The notes under the pieces are model-generated. The model did not search any database. It was given only the letters and a program-made list of their open reading frames with translations, and was not told the origin of the DNA. From positions 357,832 through 421,831 of the forward strand of contig NZ_WXEY01000001.1 of NCBI RefSeq assembly GCF_009877425.1: a stretch of 64,000 nt of DNA, read 5' to 3'. A program made the translations under genes and the position numbers. This document shows, one piece after another, positions 1 to 8,336 of the stretch (position 1 is the first letter of the stretch; each line of letters opens with the position of its first letter). The stretch is from Heliomicrobium undosum (GTDB lineage: Bacteria; Bacillota; Desulfitobacteriia; Heliobacteriales; Heliobacteriaceae).

Positions 1-98
1 CAGCTTTTTCGAATCTTTGATAAATCTTTTATTCGCCGTGGAATTTTTTTCTCCTTCTTCATTTTTCACAAAGTCAGGTGCAAAGCCGGTCTATAAAT

Positions 99-129
99 GA
101 AAATAGCGGGTCTAATTTTGTGACCCGCT
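99..129 (-). terminator. Probable terminator of spo0A
   Basis: An 8-bp perfect hairpin (AGCGGGTC at 105-112 pairing with GACCCGCT at 122-129, 9-nt loop) lies about 105 bases past the spo0A stop. Read on the minus strand it is followed by ATTTTCATTTATAG, a short broken T-tract. The rest of 1-235 is AT-rich and shows no gene. Confidence 0.5.
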
Positions 130-235
130 TGATCGTAAAAAAATCTGCAATTTTTTCGATTTTATTACATAAAGATTTTAATAATACGAAATAATGCCTA
201 AGTAAGTAAAAAATCTACAGGCCCCTGTTGATGCC

Positions 236-1018
236 TTACCCGACCTTCTGCCCAAGCCGAAGCTTATCGGCCACCATGGCGATGAACTCGGAGTTTGTGG
301 GCTTGCCCCGTTCGAGATTGATGGTGTACCCGAAGAACTTGGACATCATCTCCACATTGCCCCGATCCCAGGCCAATTCGATAGCATGACGGATTGCCCG
401 TTCCACCCGTGAGGGGGTTGTCGTGTACTTCTGAGCGATCATCGGGTAGAGTTCCTTGGTAACGGCGCCAAGCAGGCTGACCTCGTTGATTACCATCAGT
501 ATGGCGTCGCGAAGGTACTGGTACCCTTTGATGTGGGCCGGCACACCCATCTGGTGGATGATGTTCGTCACTTCCACGTCCATGTTGCGCGGACGGATGA
601 GGGGCGGCGGCGCGGGTTGGGGGGTGCTGGCAGGAGCGCTTCCGTTGGTGAGTTGACGGATCCGGTTGCCGAGGATCTCCAGATCAAAGGGTTTGAGGAT
701 AAAGTAGTCGGCCCCCAACTGGACCGCCCGTTGGGTCATTGATTCCTGACCGAAGGCAGTGAGGATGATGATCCGTGGCCGCTTGGCCAAGGCCATGCTG
801 ACCATACACTCCAGAACGCCGATGCCGTCCATATGGGGCATGATAATGTCGAGGATGATCAGGTCCGGCTCTTCCTGCTGAATCAGCTTCAGCGCTTCCT
901 GGCCGTTGTTGGCCACGCCGACCAGTTCCATGTCTTCTTGTTGAGATATGTAGTCTCGAAGAATATCACAGAATTCTTTGTTATCATCAGCGATAATCAA
1001 TCGAATGTTCTTTAACAT
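236..1018 (-). CDS. spo0A: Sporulation master response regulator Spo0A
   Basis: 260 residues, full length for the family. The N-terminal receiver domain (1-125) has the acidic pair D11-D12, the phosphoacceptor D57 in the stretch [13 protein letters not shown], and the conserved lysine in FILKPFD. A Pro/Ala-rich linker (about 128-142) leads to the Spo0A-specific DNA-binding domain, with the signature [17 protein letters not shown] and the GKPTNSEFI motif near the C-terminus. Phosphorylated Spo0A binds 0A boxes and commits the cell to sporulation. It follows spoIVB in the same direction, the order known from Bacillus, but 264 bases separate them and contain promoter-like and 0A-box sequences. 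The ATG at 1016-1018 has GGGAGG about 12 bases upstream. Confidence 0.97.
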   Translation of the reverse strand: MLKNIRLIIADDNKEFCDILRDYISQQEDMELVGVANNGQEALKLIQQEEPDLIILDIIMPHMDGIGVLECMVSMALAKRPRIIILTAFGQESMTQRAVQLGADYFILKPFDLEILGNRIRQLTNGSAPASTPQPAPPPLIRPRNMDVEVTNIIHQMGVPAHIKGYQYLRDAILMVINEVSLLGAVTKELYPMIAQKYTTTPSRVERAIRHAIELAWDRGNVEMMSKFFGYTINLERGKPTNSEFIAMVADKLRLGQKVG

Positions 1019-1056
1019 TTTTTGTCCCGCCTCCCAGCATTTTCACTGCACTTAGC

Positions 1057-1082
1057 TTTTCGACAAGCCGGTTGGATATCCT
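1057..1082 (-). promoter_or_regulatory. Candidate sigma-H promoter overlapped by a 0A box
   Basis: On the minus strand AGGATAT (1076-1082) is followed after 14 bases by CGAAA (around 1057-1062), close to the sigma-H pattern AGGAWWT-N14-HGAAT. TTGTCGAAAA (1057-1066), a near-perfect 0A box, overlaps the -10. A second partial box, TGTCAAAA, lies upstream at 1123-1130. Known biology: spo0A of Bacillus is autoregulated through sigma-H and 0A boxes. The assignment here rests on sequence match only. Confidence 0.5.
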
Positions 1083-1282
1083 TCTGACCCAACGGTAAAA
1101 TCGTTCGCAATAAAACGGTTAATTTTGACATTTATTACCATGCCGATTGAACGTCTGTGTGATTGTTTTTCGGAAAATGAGGGAACTCATCTGATTCTCG
1201 TTTGAATCTGAATAAAAGCCTCTGAAAAAAATCAAGAACGCAGAAGATCGATGCGGATCTTGGCGATTATAACCTCAACAAT

Positions 1283-2632
1283 TTATGAAGAAAGAATGCC
1301 CTGCCTTTTCGGCAGAGCACCTACCTGTTGATTTCCCGGTTTCCACAAGCCTGCTTCCTCCAACATCTTTTCGATGAGCACCCCGTAGCCTGTGCTTGGG
1401 CTATTGATGAAGACGTGGGTGACAGCGCCGACGATTTTTCCGTTCTGGACGATGGGGCTGCCGCTCATGCCCTGGATGATGCCGCCGGTGATGTTCAGCA
1501 ACCGTGGGTCGGTGACCCGGATGACCATGCCTTTCCCGTCAGTGCGGTGGGGCATCACCCGGTCGATGATGATCTGAAACCGTTCCAGGCGGTCCCCTTC
1601 GACAACGGTGATGATTTCGGCGGGACCTTCCTGCACCTGCGCCGAGAGGGCGATCGGCAGGGGGTCGGGGTAGTGGGGGTTGTTCAGCTTGCCCTCCAGG
1701 CGGCCGAAGATGCCGACGGTGGTATTTTGCTGGATGGTGCCTGTAAAAGGGGGATCCTCCTCCTGAAAGACGCCGACCTTCTCGCCCGGCGCGCCCCGTT
1801 TGCCTTGTTGAATCGATTTGACCAGCGCCGGGATGATCCGCCCCTCGGCCACATCGATACGCTGGTTCGTATCGGCGTCATTGATCACATGCCCGAGGGC
1901 GCCGTAGGTTTTGCTCTTCGGCTCGAAGAAGGTGAGCGTGCCGACGCCGGAAGCGCGGTCACGGACATAGAGGCCCACGCGAAAGCGCTTTGTTTCGGCG
2001 CAGCGGACTGGTTCGACGGTGACCTTGTTCGTCTGACCGTTGCGCGAGGTCTCGATCTCCAGCTTTTTTCCTGCCCGGCCCGCCTCATCGATGGCGCGGG
2101 CCAGTTCGGCGTCGCTCTTGATGGGCTGGCCGTTCACCTTGTGGATCACGTCGCCCACCTGGAGACCGGCATCCTTCCCAGGGTAGTGTTTGGCGCCCTG
2201 TTCATCGGTAATGGGCGCCTGTCCGACGATGATCACCCCCTGGGAGTGCAGGAGCACCCCGATGGAGTGGCCGCCAGCCAGCAGTTGCATCGGCGGAAGC
2301 ACGTCGACGACGATGTGTTTCAGGGGAATCCAGCCCAACAGTCGCAGGTTGATGTCGAGCCGGCCAGGCTGTTCGGTTGCATTGGCCGGAGTGACGGGGA
2401 TGGCGCCGGGAAACTCGTGAGGGGTCCATTCCGGTGACCGCTGTAATGCTAGGGAGACATGTCGCAACATGTTTTGGGGAAACATGCTGTTGATGGGTAT
2501 TTCCTCACCGACCGTCGTGCGCAAGCGCGATGGGGTCAGCCAGAGGCTCAGCGCCTCCTCGGTGAGGCTTCCGGCAATCAAGGACAGGGCCAGGAGCAGA
2601 CCGATGCACCGTTTCAACCGTTCTCTTGCCAT
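1283..2632 (-). CDS. spoIVB: SpoIVB peptidase (sporulation signalling protease, family S55)
   Basis: 449 residues from the ATG at 2630-2632, chosen because GAGGAGG sits six bases before it; an upstream in-frame start would put the ribosome site inside the gene. An N-terminal hydrophobic anchor (about 8-25) precedes a PDZ domain (about 115-205) and the S55 protease domain. The catalytic set is visible: H248 in ALGHVIND, D375 in RVTDPRLL and S390 in QGMSGSP, with the same 127- and 15-residue spacings as in the Bacillus enzyme. Family role: secreted from the forespore, it cleaves SpoIVFA and so triggers pro-sigma-K processing in the mother cell. It sits between recN and spo0A, the classical location. 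Confidence 0.95.
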   Translation of the reverse strand: MARERLKRCIGLLLALSLIAGSLTEEALSLWLTPSRLRTTVGEEIPINSMFPQNMLRHVSLALQRSPEWTPHEFPGAIPVTPANATEQPGRLDINLRLLGWIPLKHIVVDVLPPMQLLAGGHSIGVLLHSQGVIIVGQAPITDEQGAKHYPGKDAGLQVGDVIHKVNGQPIKSDAELARAIDEAGRAGKKLEIETSRNGQTNKVTVEPVRCAETKRFRVGLYVRDRASGVGTLTFFEPKSKTYGALGHVINDADTNQRIDVAEGRIIPALVKSIQQGKRGAPGEKVGVFQEEDPPFTGTIQQNTTVGIFGRLEGKLNNPHYPDPLPIALSAQVQEGPAEIITVVEGDRLERFQIIIDRVMPHRTDGKGMVIRVTDPRLLNITGGIIQGMSGSPIVQNGKIVGAVTHVFINSPSTGYGVLIEKMLEEAGLWKPGNQQVGALPKRQGILSS

Positions 2633-2991
2633 CCGCCACCTCCTCAAGTCATTTTTTCAGGGCGTCGCCGTTTCGGCATGGACATCGCCCGTCGATCCAC
2701 TCCCGGTTTCTGGAGCGCTTTTTCATTGGGGCGTCTCTACTTTCTCCCCGATAAGCCGACCGTATCCCGCTAAGCCGTGGGTATGCCGAAAACCCTTGGG
2801 TATCCCGTCATCCCCTTGCCAGGACGACCAGCCGACAGGCGCGAAAAAAGCGGCCCCGCCTTCTTCCGGCGGGGCCGCCCCCGTTTTAAAGAAAATATTT
2901 TCGTTATTGGAAAACTTTCTTCGACTTTCCTGTGACTTTTGTCATTTCGTTCGCTCTAAGGGGCTTATCTTCGATTCGAACCTGATTCGTT
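2633..2991 (-). other. Intergenic region recN-spoIVB
   Basis: 359 bases without a gene. The recN side holds a strong terminator (2844-2878). The spoIVB side must carry its promoter; forespore-type elements (for example GGATA and CATACC around 2790-2815) can be picked out by eye, but none is convincing enough to call. I see nothing else in it. Confidence 0.5.
2844..2878 (-). terminator. Terminator of the recN transcript
   Basis: Perfect 11-bp GC-rich stem (2850-2860 with 2868-2878, 7-nt loop) followed on the minus strand by TTTTTT. It separates the argR-recN unit from spoIVB. Confidence 0.85.
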
Positions 2992-4683
2992 TCAGGAACT
3001 CTTCTTGGCCTGGGCGAACATTTCACGGGCATGGCTGTGGGTCAATGTGCTGGCCCGATCTCCACCCAGCATCCGCGCCAGTTCCTTCACCCGCTCCTCC
3101 TCGTTCAGCGCCTCGATCCGGGTAATCGTCCGCTGGCCGCGAACCGTTTTCATGATCCGGAAATGGTTGTCGGCGTAGGCGGCCAGTTGAGGCGCATGGG
3201 TGACACAGATCACCTGGACGGCTTCGGCCACCTCGGCCATCTTCTGGGCCACTGCCTGCAAGGCTTGTCCGCCGATGCCGGCGTCGATCTCATCGAAGAT
3301 CAGCGACGGGATGCCCTCCACGCGAGCCAGAAGTGTCTTAAAGGCCAGCAGGATCCGCCCCGTCTCGCCGCCGGAGGCGATCTTGGCCAGCGGCTTGGGC
3401 GGTTCGCCTGGGTTCGGCGTGAAGAGAAACTCCACTTCTTCGGCGCCGGCGGCGGAAGGCTCGGGACGCTCGTCTAAGCGAACGGCCAGCTTGGCCCGGT
3501 TCATGCCGAGAAAAGCCAGTTCTTTGGCCATAGACGTTTCCAACTTGGCCGCCATTTTCTTGCGCAGCGCCGACAGCTTCGCCGCCGCATCCTGGTATGT
3601 TTTCCGCCGCCGCTCCGCTTCGGCCTGCAGTTCCGCGATCCGTTCGTCCCGGTGTTCCAGTTCCTCCAGTTCCCGGGCGATCTCTTCGCGGTAGGCCAGG
3701 ATTTCGCCGATCGAACCGCCGTATTTGCGCTTCAGCCGCCGGATCGCGTCGAGGCGGTCATCCACCGTTTCCAGACGGTCCGGCTGGTACTCCAGATCCT
3801 GCCGGTAGTCGCGCAGCCGCTCGGCGGCGTCTTCCGCCTGGTAGTAGGCCGCCTCCAGGTTCTGAACCAGCGCGGAAAGGGCTGGGTCAAAGGCGGCCGC
3901 TTCCTCGACGGCGGTCCGCGCCCGGTCGAGCAGTTCCAAAGCGCCGCCGGCCTGACCGCCGAAAAGGGCATCGTAGGCGGCGTTGGTCTTGTCCATCAAC
4001 TTTTCCATGTTCAGCAGGCGCTTGCGCTCCTGATCCAGTTCCTCTTCCTCGCCCTCGACCAACTGGACACCGTCGATCTCTTTCACCTGGAAGGCAAGCA
4101 TGTCCTGGCGCTGGATCCGGTCGCGCTCCCCCTGCTGCAGGCGCTCCCGTTCCTTTTCAACGGCGTCGAGCGCCCGGTAGGCCGCTTCCACGGCCGCCAG
4201 CGCCTTCTCGCCGTCGCTCCCAGCCAGCCTGTCCAGGAGTACCCGGTGCTTGCGCGGATTCATCAGCGACTGCTGCTCATGCTGCCCTTGCAGGTCGATC
4301 AGCCGACCGCCCACCTCCCGGTAGAGGGACAGCGGGGCGCTGCGGCCGTTGATCCGGCAGACGCTCTTGCCGCCCCGGGCGATCTCCCGCGTCAAAAGCA
4401 GGCTGTCGTCCTCCTCGACCTCGACACCCAGCTCCTCCAATTCCCGGCGCAATTTGCCGCCGTCTCCTTCCGGCAGCCGGAAAAGCCCCTCCATGCGGGC
4501 TTTGTCGGCGCCGGCGCGGACCACATCGGCCGTGGCCCGTCCGCCGATCAGCAGCCCCACGGCGTCGATGACCAGCGACTTGCCGGCGCCGGTCTCGCCG
4601 GTCAAGAGATTCATCCCCGGCGACAACTCCAATTCCGCCTCTTCGATCAGCGCGAAATTCTCCACACGCAGCCGTTCAAGCAC
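2992..4683 (-). CDS. recN: DNA repair ATPase RecN
   Basis: 563 residues of SMC-like architecture. The Walker A motif GETGAGKS is at 29-36, a long coiled-coil-forming charged middle section spans roughly 150-360, and the C-terminal half has the ABC signature region KIASGGETGRILLA and Walker B SLIFDEIDAGIGG. RecN acts at double-strand breaks, bringing DNA ends together for RecA. The GTG at 4681-4683 is chosen because AAAGGGGGG (4690-4698) precedes it by six bases and the protein then begins like other RecN proteins (VLERLRVENFALIEE). argR ends 28 bases upstream, so the two are probably cotranscribed, as in Bacillus. Confidence 0.95.
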   Translation of the reverse strand: MLERLRVENFALIEEAELELSPGMNLLTGETGAGKSLVIDAVGLLIGGRATADVVRAGADKARMEGLFRLPEGDGGKLRRELEELGVEVEEDDSLLLTREIARGGKSVCRINGRSAPLSLYREVGGRLIDLQGQHEQQSLMNPRKHRVLLDRLAGSDGEKALAAVEAAYRALDAVEKERERLQQGERDRIQRQDMLAFQVKEIDGVQLVEGEEEELDQERKRLLNMEKLMDKTNAAYDALFGGQAGGALELLDRARTAVEEAAAFDPALSALVQNLEAAYYQAEDAAERLRDYRQDLEYQPDRLETVDDRLDAIRRLKRKYGGSIGEILAYREEIARELEELEHRDERIAELQAEAERRRKTYQDAAAKLSALRKKMAAKLETSMAKELAFLGMNRAKLAVRLDERPEPSAAGAEEVEFLFTPNPGEPPKPLAKIASGGETGRILLAFKTLLARVEGIPSLIFDEIDAGIGGQALQAVAQKMAEVAEAVQVICVTHAPQLAAYADNHFRIMKTVRGQRTITRIEALNEEERVKELARMLGGDRASTLTHSHAREMFAQAKKSS

Positions 4684-4711
4684 TGCATTCCCCCCTTTGC
4701 CTGCCAACCGC

Positions 4712-5167
4712 TCACTCGACCCATCCCCGGACCTTGTCCATCAACACCTCCACCGCCTCGACCGGTTTGACGACGATAAAAATGGTGTCATCGCCGGCCA
4801 CAGTGCCCAGCACCTCCGGCCAGTGGCTGTGGTCGATGGCGCCGGCCACCGCGTGGGCATGTCCCGGGAGCGTCCGGATGACGACGATATTCAAACTGGA
4901 ATCGACATGGGTCACCGTGTCCCGCAACAGACGGCGCAACCGCTCCTGCGCCTGCGGAACCTGGGCGGCTTCCGCCGGCGGCGCATAGCGTGATTCATCC
5001 TTGCTGACAGGGACCTTGATTAGGCCCAATTCCTTGATATCCCGGGAAACGGTGGCCTGGGTGACTTCCATGCCCCGCTCGCGCAAGCGCTGGGCCAGTT
5101 CATCCTGTGTGCGAACCACTTCGGCGCCGATGATCTCCAGTATCGCTCGTTGACGCCTGCTTTTCAC
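4712..5167 (-). CDS. argR: Arginine repressor ArgR/AhrC
   Basis: 151 residues, the normal family length, when started at the GTG at 5165-5167. The N-terminal winged helix includes TQDELAQRLRERG and the recognition helix QATVSRDIKELGL. The C-terminal domain carries the arginine-binding and hexamerisation part, with GHAHAVAGAIDH and the GTVAGDDTIFIV strand. It represses arginine biosynthesis and activates catabolism when arginine is bound. The GTG overlaps the TGA of the preceding methyltransferase gene (GTGA), so translation is probably coupled. No ARG box was looked for elsewhere in the window. Confidence 0.95.
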   Translation of the reverse strand: MKSRRQRAILEIIGAEVVRTQDELAQRLRERGMEVTQATVSRDIKELGLIKVPVSKDESRYAPPAEAAQVPQAQERLRRLLRDTVTHVDSSLNIVVIRTLPGHAHAVAGAIDHSHWPEVLGTVAGDDTIFIVVKPVEAVEVLMDKVRGWVE

Positions 5168-5898
5168 GTTGTTGGCACCCGCCTTTGAACGCCTTTTTTC
5201 TCCGCCACGAGCACATAGGGCGGACGGCCTGTCCGGTTGGGAAACTGGACGGACACCGTGTCCCAGCGCTGCGGCGGCAACTGCCGCCACCACGTGTCCA
5301 CAGCTGCCACTTCCGCCTCCGCGCCGGCATGTCCCACATAGACGACAACGACCAGTCGGCCGCCCTCTGCCAGCGCCGCCGCCAAGGCGTCAAGGGCGCT
5401 GACCGTCGATTCGGCTCGGGTAACCAGAGCGTGATCGCCGCCGGGAAGGTAGCCAAGGTTGAAGACGGCAACCTTGGGCTTTTTCGTATATCCATGGAGC
5501 AGCGATCCCATTTGGCTGTGATCGCTGTGGATCAAGCGAATCGGACGCTCGGGAACAGTCGCCGCCGCGTTCTCTGGCGGAGACGCTTGTTCGGGAGACA
5601 CCGTCTTCTCAAAAACGGTCAGCCCCACTGTTTTCGACGCTGCTTTTTGGGCCGAAAGGGGCTCGTCGACTTCGAACCGATCTTCAAATCCAGCTTCTGT
5701 AAGCCGCCGGGCCGTGGCGTCGATGGCCGCTTCTTGAATGTCGAAGGCCCACAGGTCGCCGCCGGGCAGCACCCGCTGGGCCAGAAACAGGGTGTCATGG
5801 CCGTTGCCGGCGGTGGCGTCGATGGCGAAATCGCCGGGTGTGAGGACTTCAGCGAGAAAACGGCGGGACCATTCCACCGCCGATGTGAGGGAGTTCAT
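5164..5898 (-). CDS. mnmM: Class I SAM methyltransferase, MnmM/YtqB family
   Basis: 244 residues. The SAM-binding motif DATAGNGHDTLFLA (about 27-40) and the YtqB-type signature FNLGYLPGGDH identify the family; Bacillus YtqB (MnmM) adds the methyl group that makes mnm5U at the tRNA wobble position. The protein is about 45-50 residues longer than usual because of an insert rich in Ala/Pro/Glu (roughly 100-145) between the second and third strands of the fold. The ATG has GGGAGG upstream; it lies three bases after nadK and overlaps argR, so this is one operon. Function is by family; the insert is of unknown meaning. Confidence 0.85.
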   Translation of the reverse strand: MNSLTSAVEWSRRFLAEVLTPGDFAIDATAGNGHDTLFLAQRVLPGGDLWAFDIQEAAIDATARRLTEAGFEDRFEVDEPLSAQKAASKTVGLTVFEKTVSPEQASPPENAAATVPERPIRLIHSDHSQMGSLLHGYTKKPKVAVFNLGYLPGGDHALVTRAESTVSALDALAAALAEGGRLVVVVYVGHAGAEAEVAAVDTWWRQLPPQRWDTVSVQFPNRTGRPPYVLVAEKKGVQRRVPTT

Positions 5899-5901
5899 CC
5901 T

Positions 5902-6753
5902 TTACCTCCCCTGTTGCATTTTTTCCCGCAGGATGCGGAAAAAGGTGCGTTCGCCCAGACGGATCAATCGACAAGCGACAGACGCCTTCTGGACAAGGAC
6001 GCTGTCCCCACAGACCATCGGTTGCCCCGGCTGTCCATCGACAGTCACCACGGCGTGGCTGTGAGAGGAGATGACGGTCAAGCGGACGGCCTGATCCTGC
6101 GGGATGACGAGGGGCCTGGCATCGAGCGCGTGGGGGCTGATCGGGGTGATCAACAGCGCGTGCAGTTCCGGCGAGACGATGGGTCCGCCGGCAGATAAGG
6201 AGTAGGCCGTCGATCCCGTCGGCGACGAGACGATCAAACCGTCAGCGGAGTACGTCCAAACGACCTCGTCGCCGACAGCCGCCTCCACCCGGATCATGCG
6301 CGGGTGGTCGCCCTTGGTCACGACGACATCATTGAGGGCGAAATAAGGCGGCTGCTCCACGCCGTCCTGGACGAGCCGCGCCTCCAGCATCATCCGCTCT
6401 TCGATGCGGTAGTCGCCGGAGATGATCCGTTCCAAAGCGGGAAAAAGGTCTGACACCTCCACCTCGGTCAGAAAGCCGAGGCGACCCAGGTTGACGCCGA
6501 CGACAGGGATGCCGTAGGGCGCTGCGAGCCGGGCCGTATTCAACAGCGTCCCGTCTCCCCCGAGAACAACGATCAGATCGAGTTGGCGCAGGCGGTCTCG
6601 CAGTTCCGGCGACGGCGAATGGACCAACTCGGCCACGCGCGTAAGCGGGATCCCCATGGGCACTTCCCGCTGTGACAGCCACTCGGCCATCTGACCGGCC
6701 ACCTCGAGGGCTTGCGGTTTGTCGTCATTGAGAACGACGCCTACCGTTGGCAC
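5902..6753 (-). CDS. nadK: NAD kinase
   Basis: 283 residues from the GTG at 6751-6753, which has GAGGAGGGG at ideal distance; no start farther upstream has a ribosome site. Motifs of the family are clear: LGGDGTLLNTAR (the GGDGT ATP/NAD site), NLGRLGFLTE, the YSADGLIVSSPTGSTAYSLSAGGP block, and a C-terminal part with DGQPG. It phosphorylates NAD to NADP in the cytoplasm. First gene of the tight nadK-mnmM-argR-recN run. Confidence 0.95.
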   Translation of the reverse strand: MPTVGVVLNDDKPQALEVAGQMAEWLSQREVPMGIPLTRVAELVHSPSPELRDRLRQLDLIVVLGGDGTLLNTARLAAPYGIPVVGVNLGRLGFLTEVEVSDLFPALERIISGDYRIEERMMLEARLVQDGVEQPPYFALNDVVVTKGDHPRMIRVEAAVGDEVVWTYSADGLIVSSPTGSTAYSLSAGGPIVSPELHALLITPISPHALDARPLVIPQDQAVRLTVISSHSHAVVTVDGQPGQPMVCGDSVLVQKASVACRLIRLGERTFFRILREKMQQGR

Positions 6754-6918
6754 GAGACCCCTCCTCACTCCTGTGAAAACAATCCTGACAGCGCGTAATC
6801 CTATCGTCCACAAAGCGGCGCGCGCCGGCAGAAACTTCTTTTTGCAAATGGCAATTCAGGAAACTTCCAGCAAAAAAGGCCTTCCATGTAAAGAAGCATC
6901 ATTGCCCTTGAGCATTGC

Positions 6919-7377
6919 TTATTGAGAAAACTCGAACTCGACGCGGTGAATCTTCTGGGCGGCCATATCGACCAGCAACACCCCATCGGCCCTATAGATC
7001 AGCGAGTATTCCAGCAGTTGCCGCCGCGTGTCGCCGTTGGTCGGGCGCGGCGCCCGTTCGCCTGTTTTCACTTCCGCCACATAAGTCTTGCCGCCCCGCT
7101 GCACCAGGTAGTCGGCGCGCACATGAATGTTGACGGGCGCTCCGTCGACGCGCATCACCATGCGGGCCGGCGGCTGGGCCTTGATGACGGCGTACCCCTC
7201 GCGTTTGAGCAATTTGGCCGCCTGTTGCTCGCCGATGCGTCCGGCGCGTTGGCGCCACCAGGCAAGCCAGCGCAGGTACGCCCTATATAGATAGGAAAAA
7301 AGGAGCGCGCCGGCGATGACGGCGACAGCAATGACGACGGCCAAGAGGGTCCAGTCGAGTGTAAAGGAATCAGGCAA
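6919..7377 (-). CDS. Membrane-anchored PD-(D/E)XK nuclease-like protein
   Basis: About 152 residues if started at TTG (7375-7377), which has GGGAGGG exactly six bases upstream; an ATG 15 bases farther up lies inside that ribosome site. One transmembrane segment (TLLAVVIAVAVIAGALLF) is followed by a basic stretch and a compact domain with IGEQQAAKLLKREGY, RADYLVQ and YVAEVKTGE, the D...EXK pattern of restriction/Holliday-resolvase-like nucleases. The order suggests a cytoplasmic domain tethered to the membrane. I do not recognise a specific function. 165 bases separate it from nadK, and a terminator separates it from tlyA. Confidence 0.7.
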   Translation of the reverse strand: MPDSFTLDWTLLAVVIAVAVIAGALLFSYLYRAYLRWLAWWRQRAGRIGEQQAAKLLKREGYAVIKAQPPARMVMRVDGAPVNIHVRADYLVQRGGKTYVAEVKTGERAPRPTNGDTRRQLLEYSLIYRADGVLLVDMAAQKIHRVEFEFSQ

Positions 7378-7450
7378 CGACGACCCTCCCATCAAACCAA
7401 AGTGTTCTACATGCCACGAAACGAGTCCTGCCTTCACCGGCAGGGGAACG

Positions 7451-7476
7451 GAAAAAGAAAGGACCCCGCCGGGTCC
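7451..7476 (-). terminator. Terminator of the dxs-tlyA transcript
   Basis: Stem GGACCC/GGGTCC (7461-7466 with 7471-7476, 4-nt loop) followed on the minus strand by TTTCTTTTTC, 20 bases after the tlyA stop. Confidence 0.75.
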
Positions 7477-7495
7477 CTTCATCGATCAGGTATTC

Positions 7496-8320
7496 TCAGT
7501 TCTGGTTGCCCACTGTTTCATGGGCGCGACGGACTAAGGCGGCGATTGAATCCGGGGTGACTGAGGCCGCCTCCCCTTGAGTGTCCGGTTTCTGCAAAAA
7601 GAACAGGTACTCGATATTCCCTTCCGGACCGGTGATGGGCGAGTAGTCGAGGCCAAGCACCTTCCAACCCCGCTCGGCGGCCCAGCGCACCAGCCGTTCG
7701 ATGACCTCGCGGTGGGTCTGGGGATCGCGGACGACCCCTTTTTTGCCCACCTTTTCCCGTCCGGCCTCAAACTGGGGCTTGATCAGGGCCATCACATGGC
7801 CCGGATCTTCCAGAAGCCCCGCCACTGCCGGCAGCACCTTCTCCAGAGAGATGAAGGCCACGTCGATGACAGCAGCCTGGGCTTTTTCTCCGAGCGCCTC
7901 CGGCGTGAGGTGGCGGATGTTGGTCCGTTCCAGGCAGCGTACCCGCGGGTCGTTGCGCAGCGACCAGGCGAACTGGCCGTAGCCCACATCGACGGCGATC
8001 ACCCGCGCTGCGCCGTTGCGCAGCGCCACGTCGGTGAATCCGCCTGTCGAGGCGCCCACATCGATGACCGTCAGGCTGGTCAGGTCGAGGGGAAAGACCT
8101 CCAAGGCCTTGGCCAGTTTGAAGCCGCCGCGGCTTACGTAGGGGCAGGCCTCTCCCGTCACGGTGACGTGAGCGCTGTCCGCGATGAGGGTCCCCGCCTT
8201 GTCCACCCGTTGGCCGTCGACCTGGACGAGCCCAGCCAGGATGGCGGCGCGCGCCTTTTCTCTTGTCGGCGAGAGCCCGTCATCGACGAGACGGACATCG
8301 AGCCGTTTTTTTGATGTCAT
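7496..8320 (-). CDS. tlyA: TlyA/YqxC family rRNA methyltransferase
   Basis: 274 residues from the ATG at 8318-8320 (GGAGA upstream). An N-terminal S4 RNA-binding domain (RLDVRLVDDGLSPTREKARAA... up to about 60) is joined to an FtsJ-like Rossmann methyltransferase domain: VIDVGASTGGFTDVALRNGA is the SAM loop, and DVGYGQ, IDVAFISLEKVLPA and LIKPQFEAG are typical. Family members 2'-O-methylate 16S/23S rRNA; in Bacillus the orthologue is YqxC beside dxs and argR. It starts 16 bases after dxs ends, so cotranscription is likely. Confidence 0.93.
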   Translation of the reverse strand: MTSKKRLDVRLVDDGLSPTREKARAAILAGLVQVDGQRVDKAGTLIADSAHVTVTGEACPYVSRGGFKLAKALEVFPLDLTSLTVIDVGASTGGFTDVALRNGAARVIAVDVGYGQFAWSLRNDPRVRCLERTNIRHLTPEALGEKAQAAVIDVAFISLEKVLPAVAGLLEDPGHVMALIKPQFEAGREKVGKKGVVRDPQTHREVIERLVRWAAERGWKVLGLDYSPITGPEGNIEYLFFLQKPDTQGEAASVTPDSIAALVRRAHETVGNQN

Positions 8321-8336
8321 GTATTGTGATTCTCCA

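Noticed and set aside
1201..1262. Terminator of spoIVB near 1244-1261
   Set aside because: The AAGATC/GATCTT hairpin is weak and the T-run on the minus strand is about 15 bases away from it.
1328..2437. A 369-codon plus-strand frame opposite spoIVB
   Set aside because: Shadow; SpoIVB catalytic residues and spacing are fully consistent on the minus strand.
4684..4707. TTG start of RecN at 4707
   Set aside because: No ribosome site, and it adds residues not seen in RecN; the GTG at 4683 has AAAGGGGGG at ideal distance.
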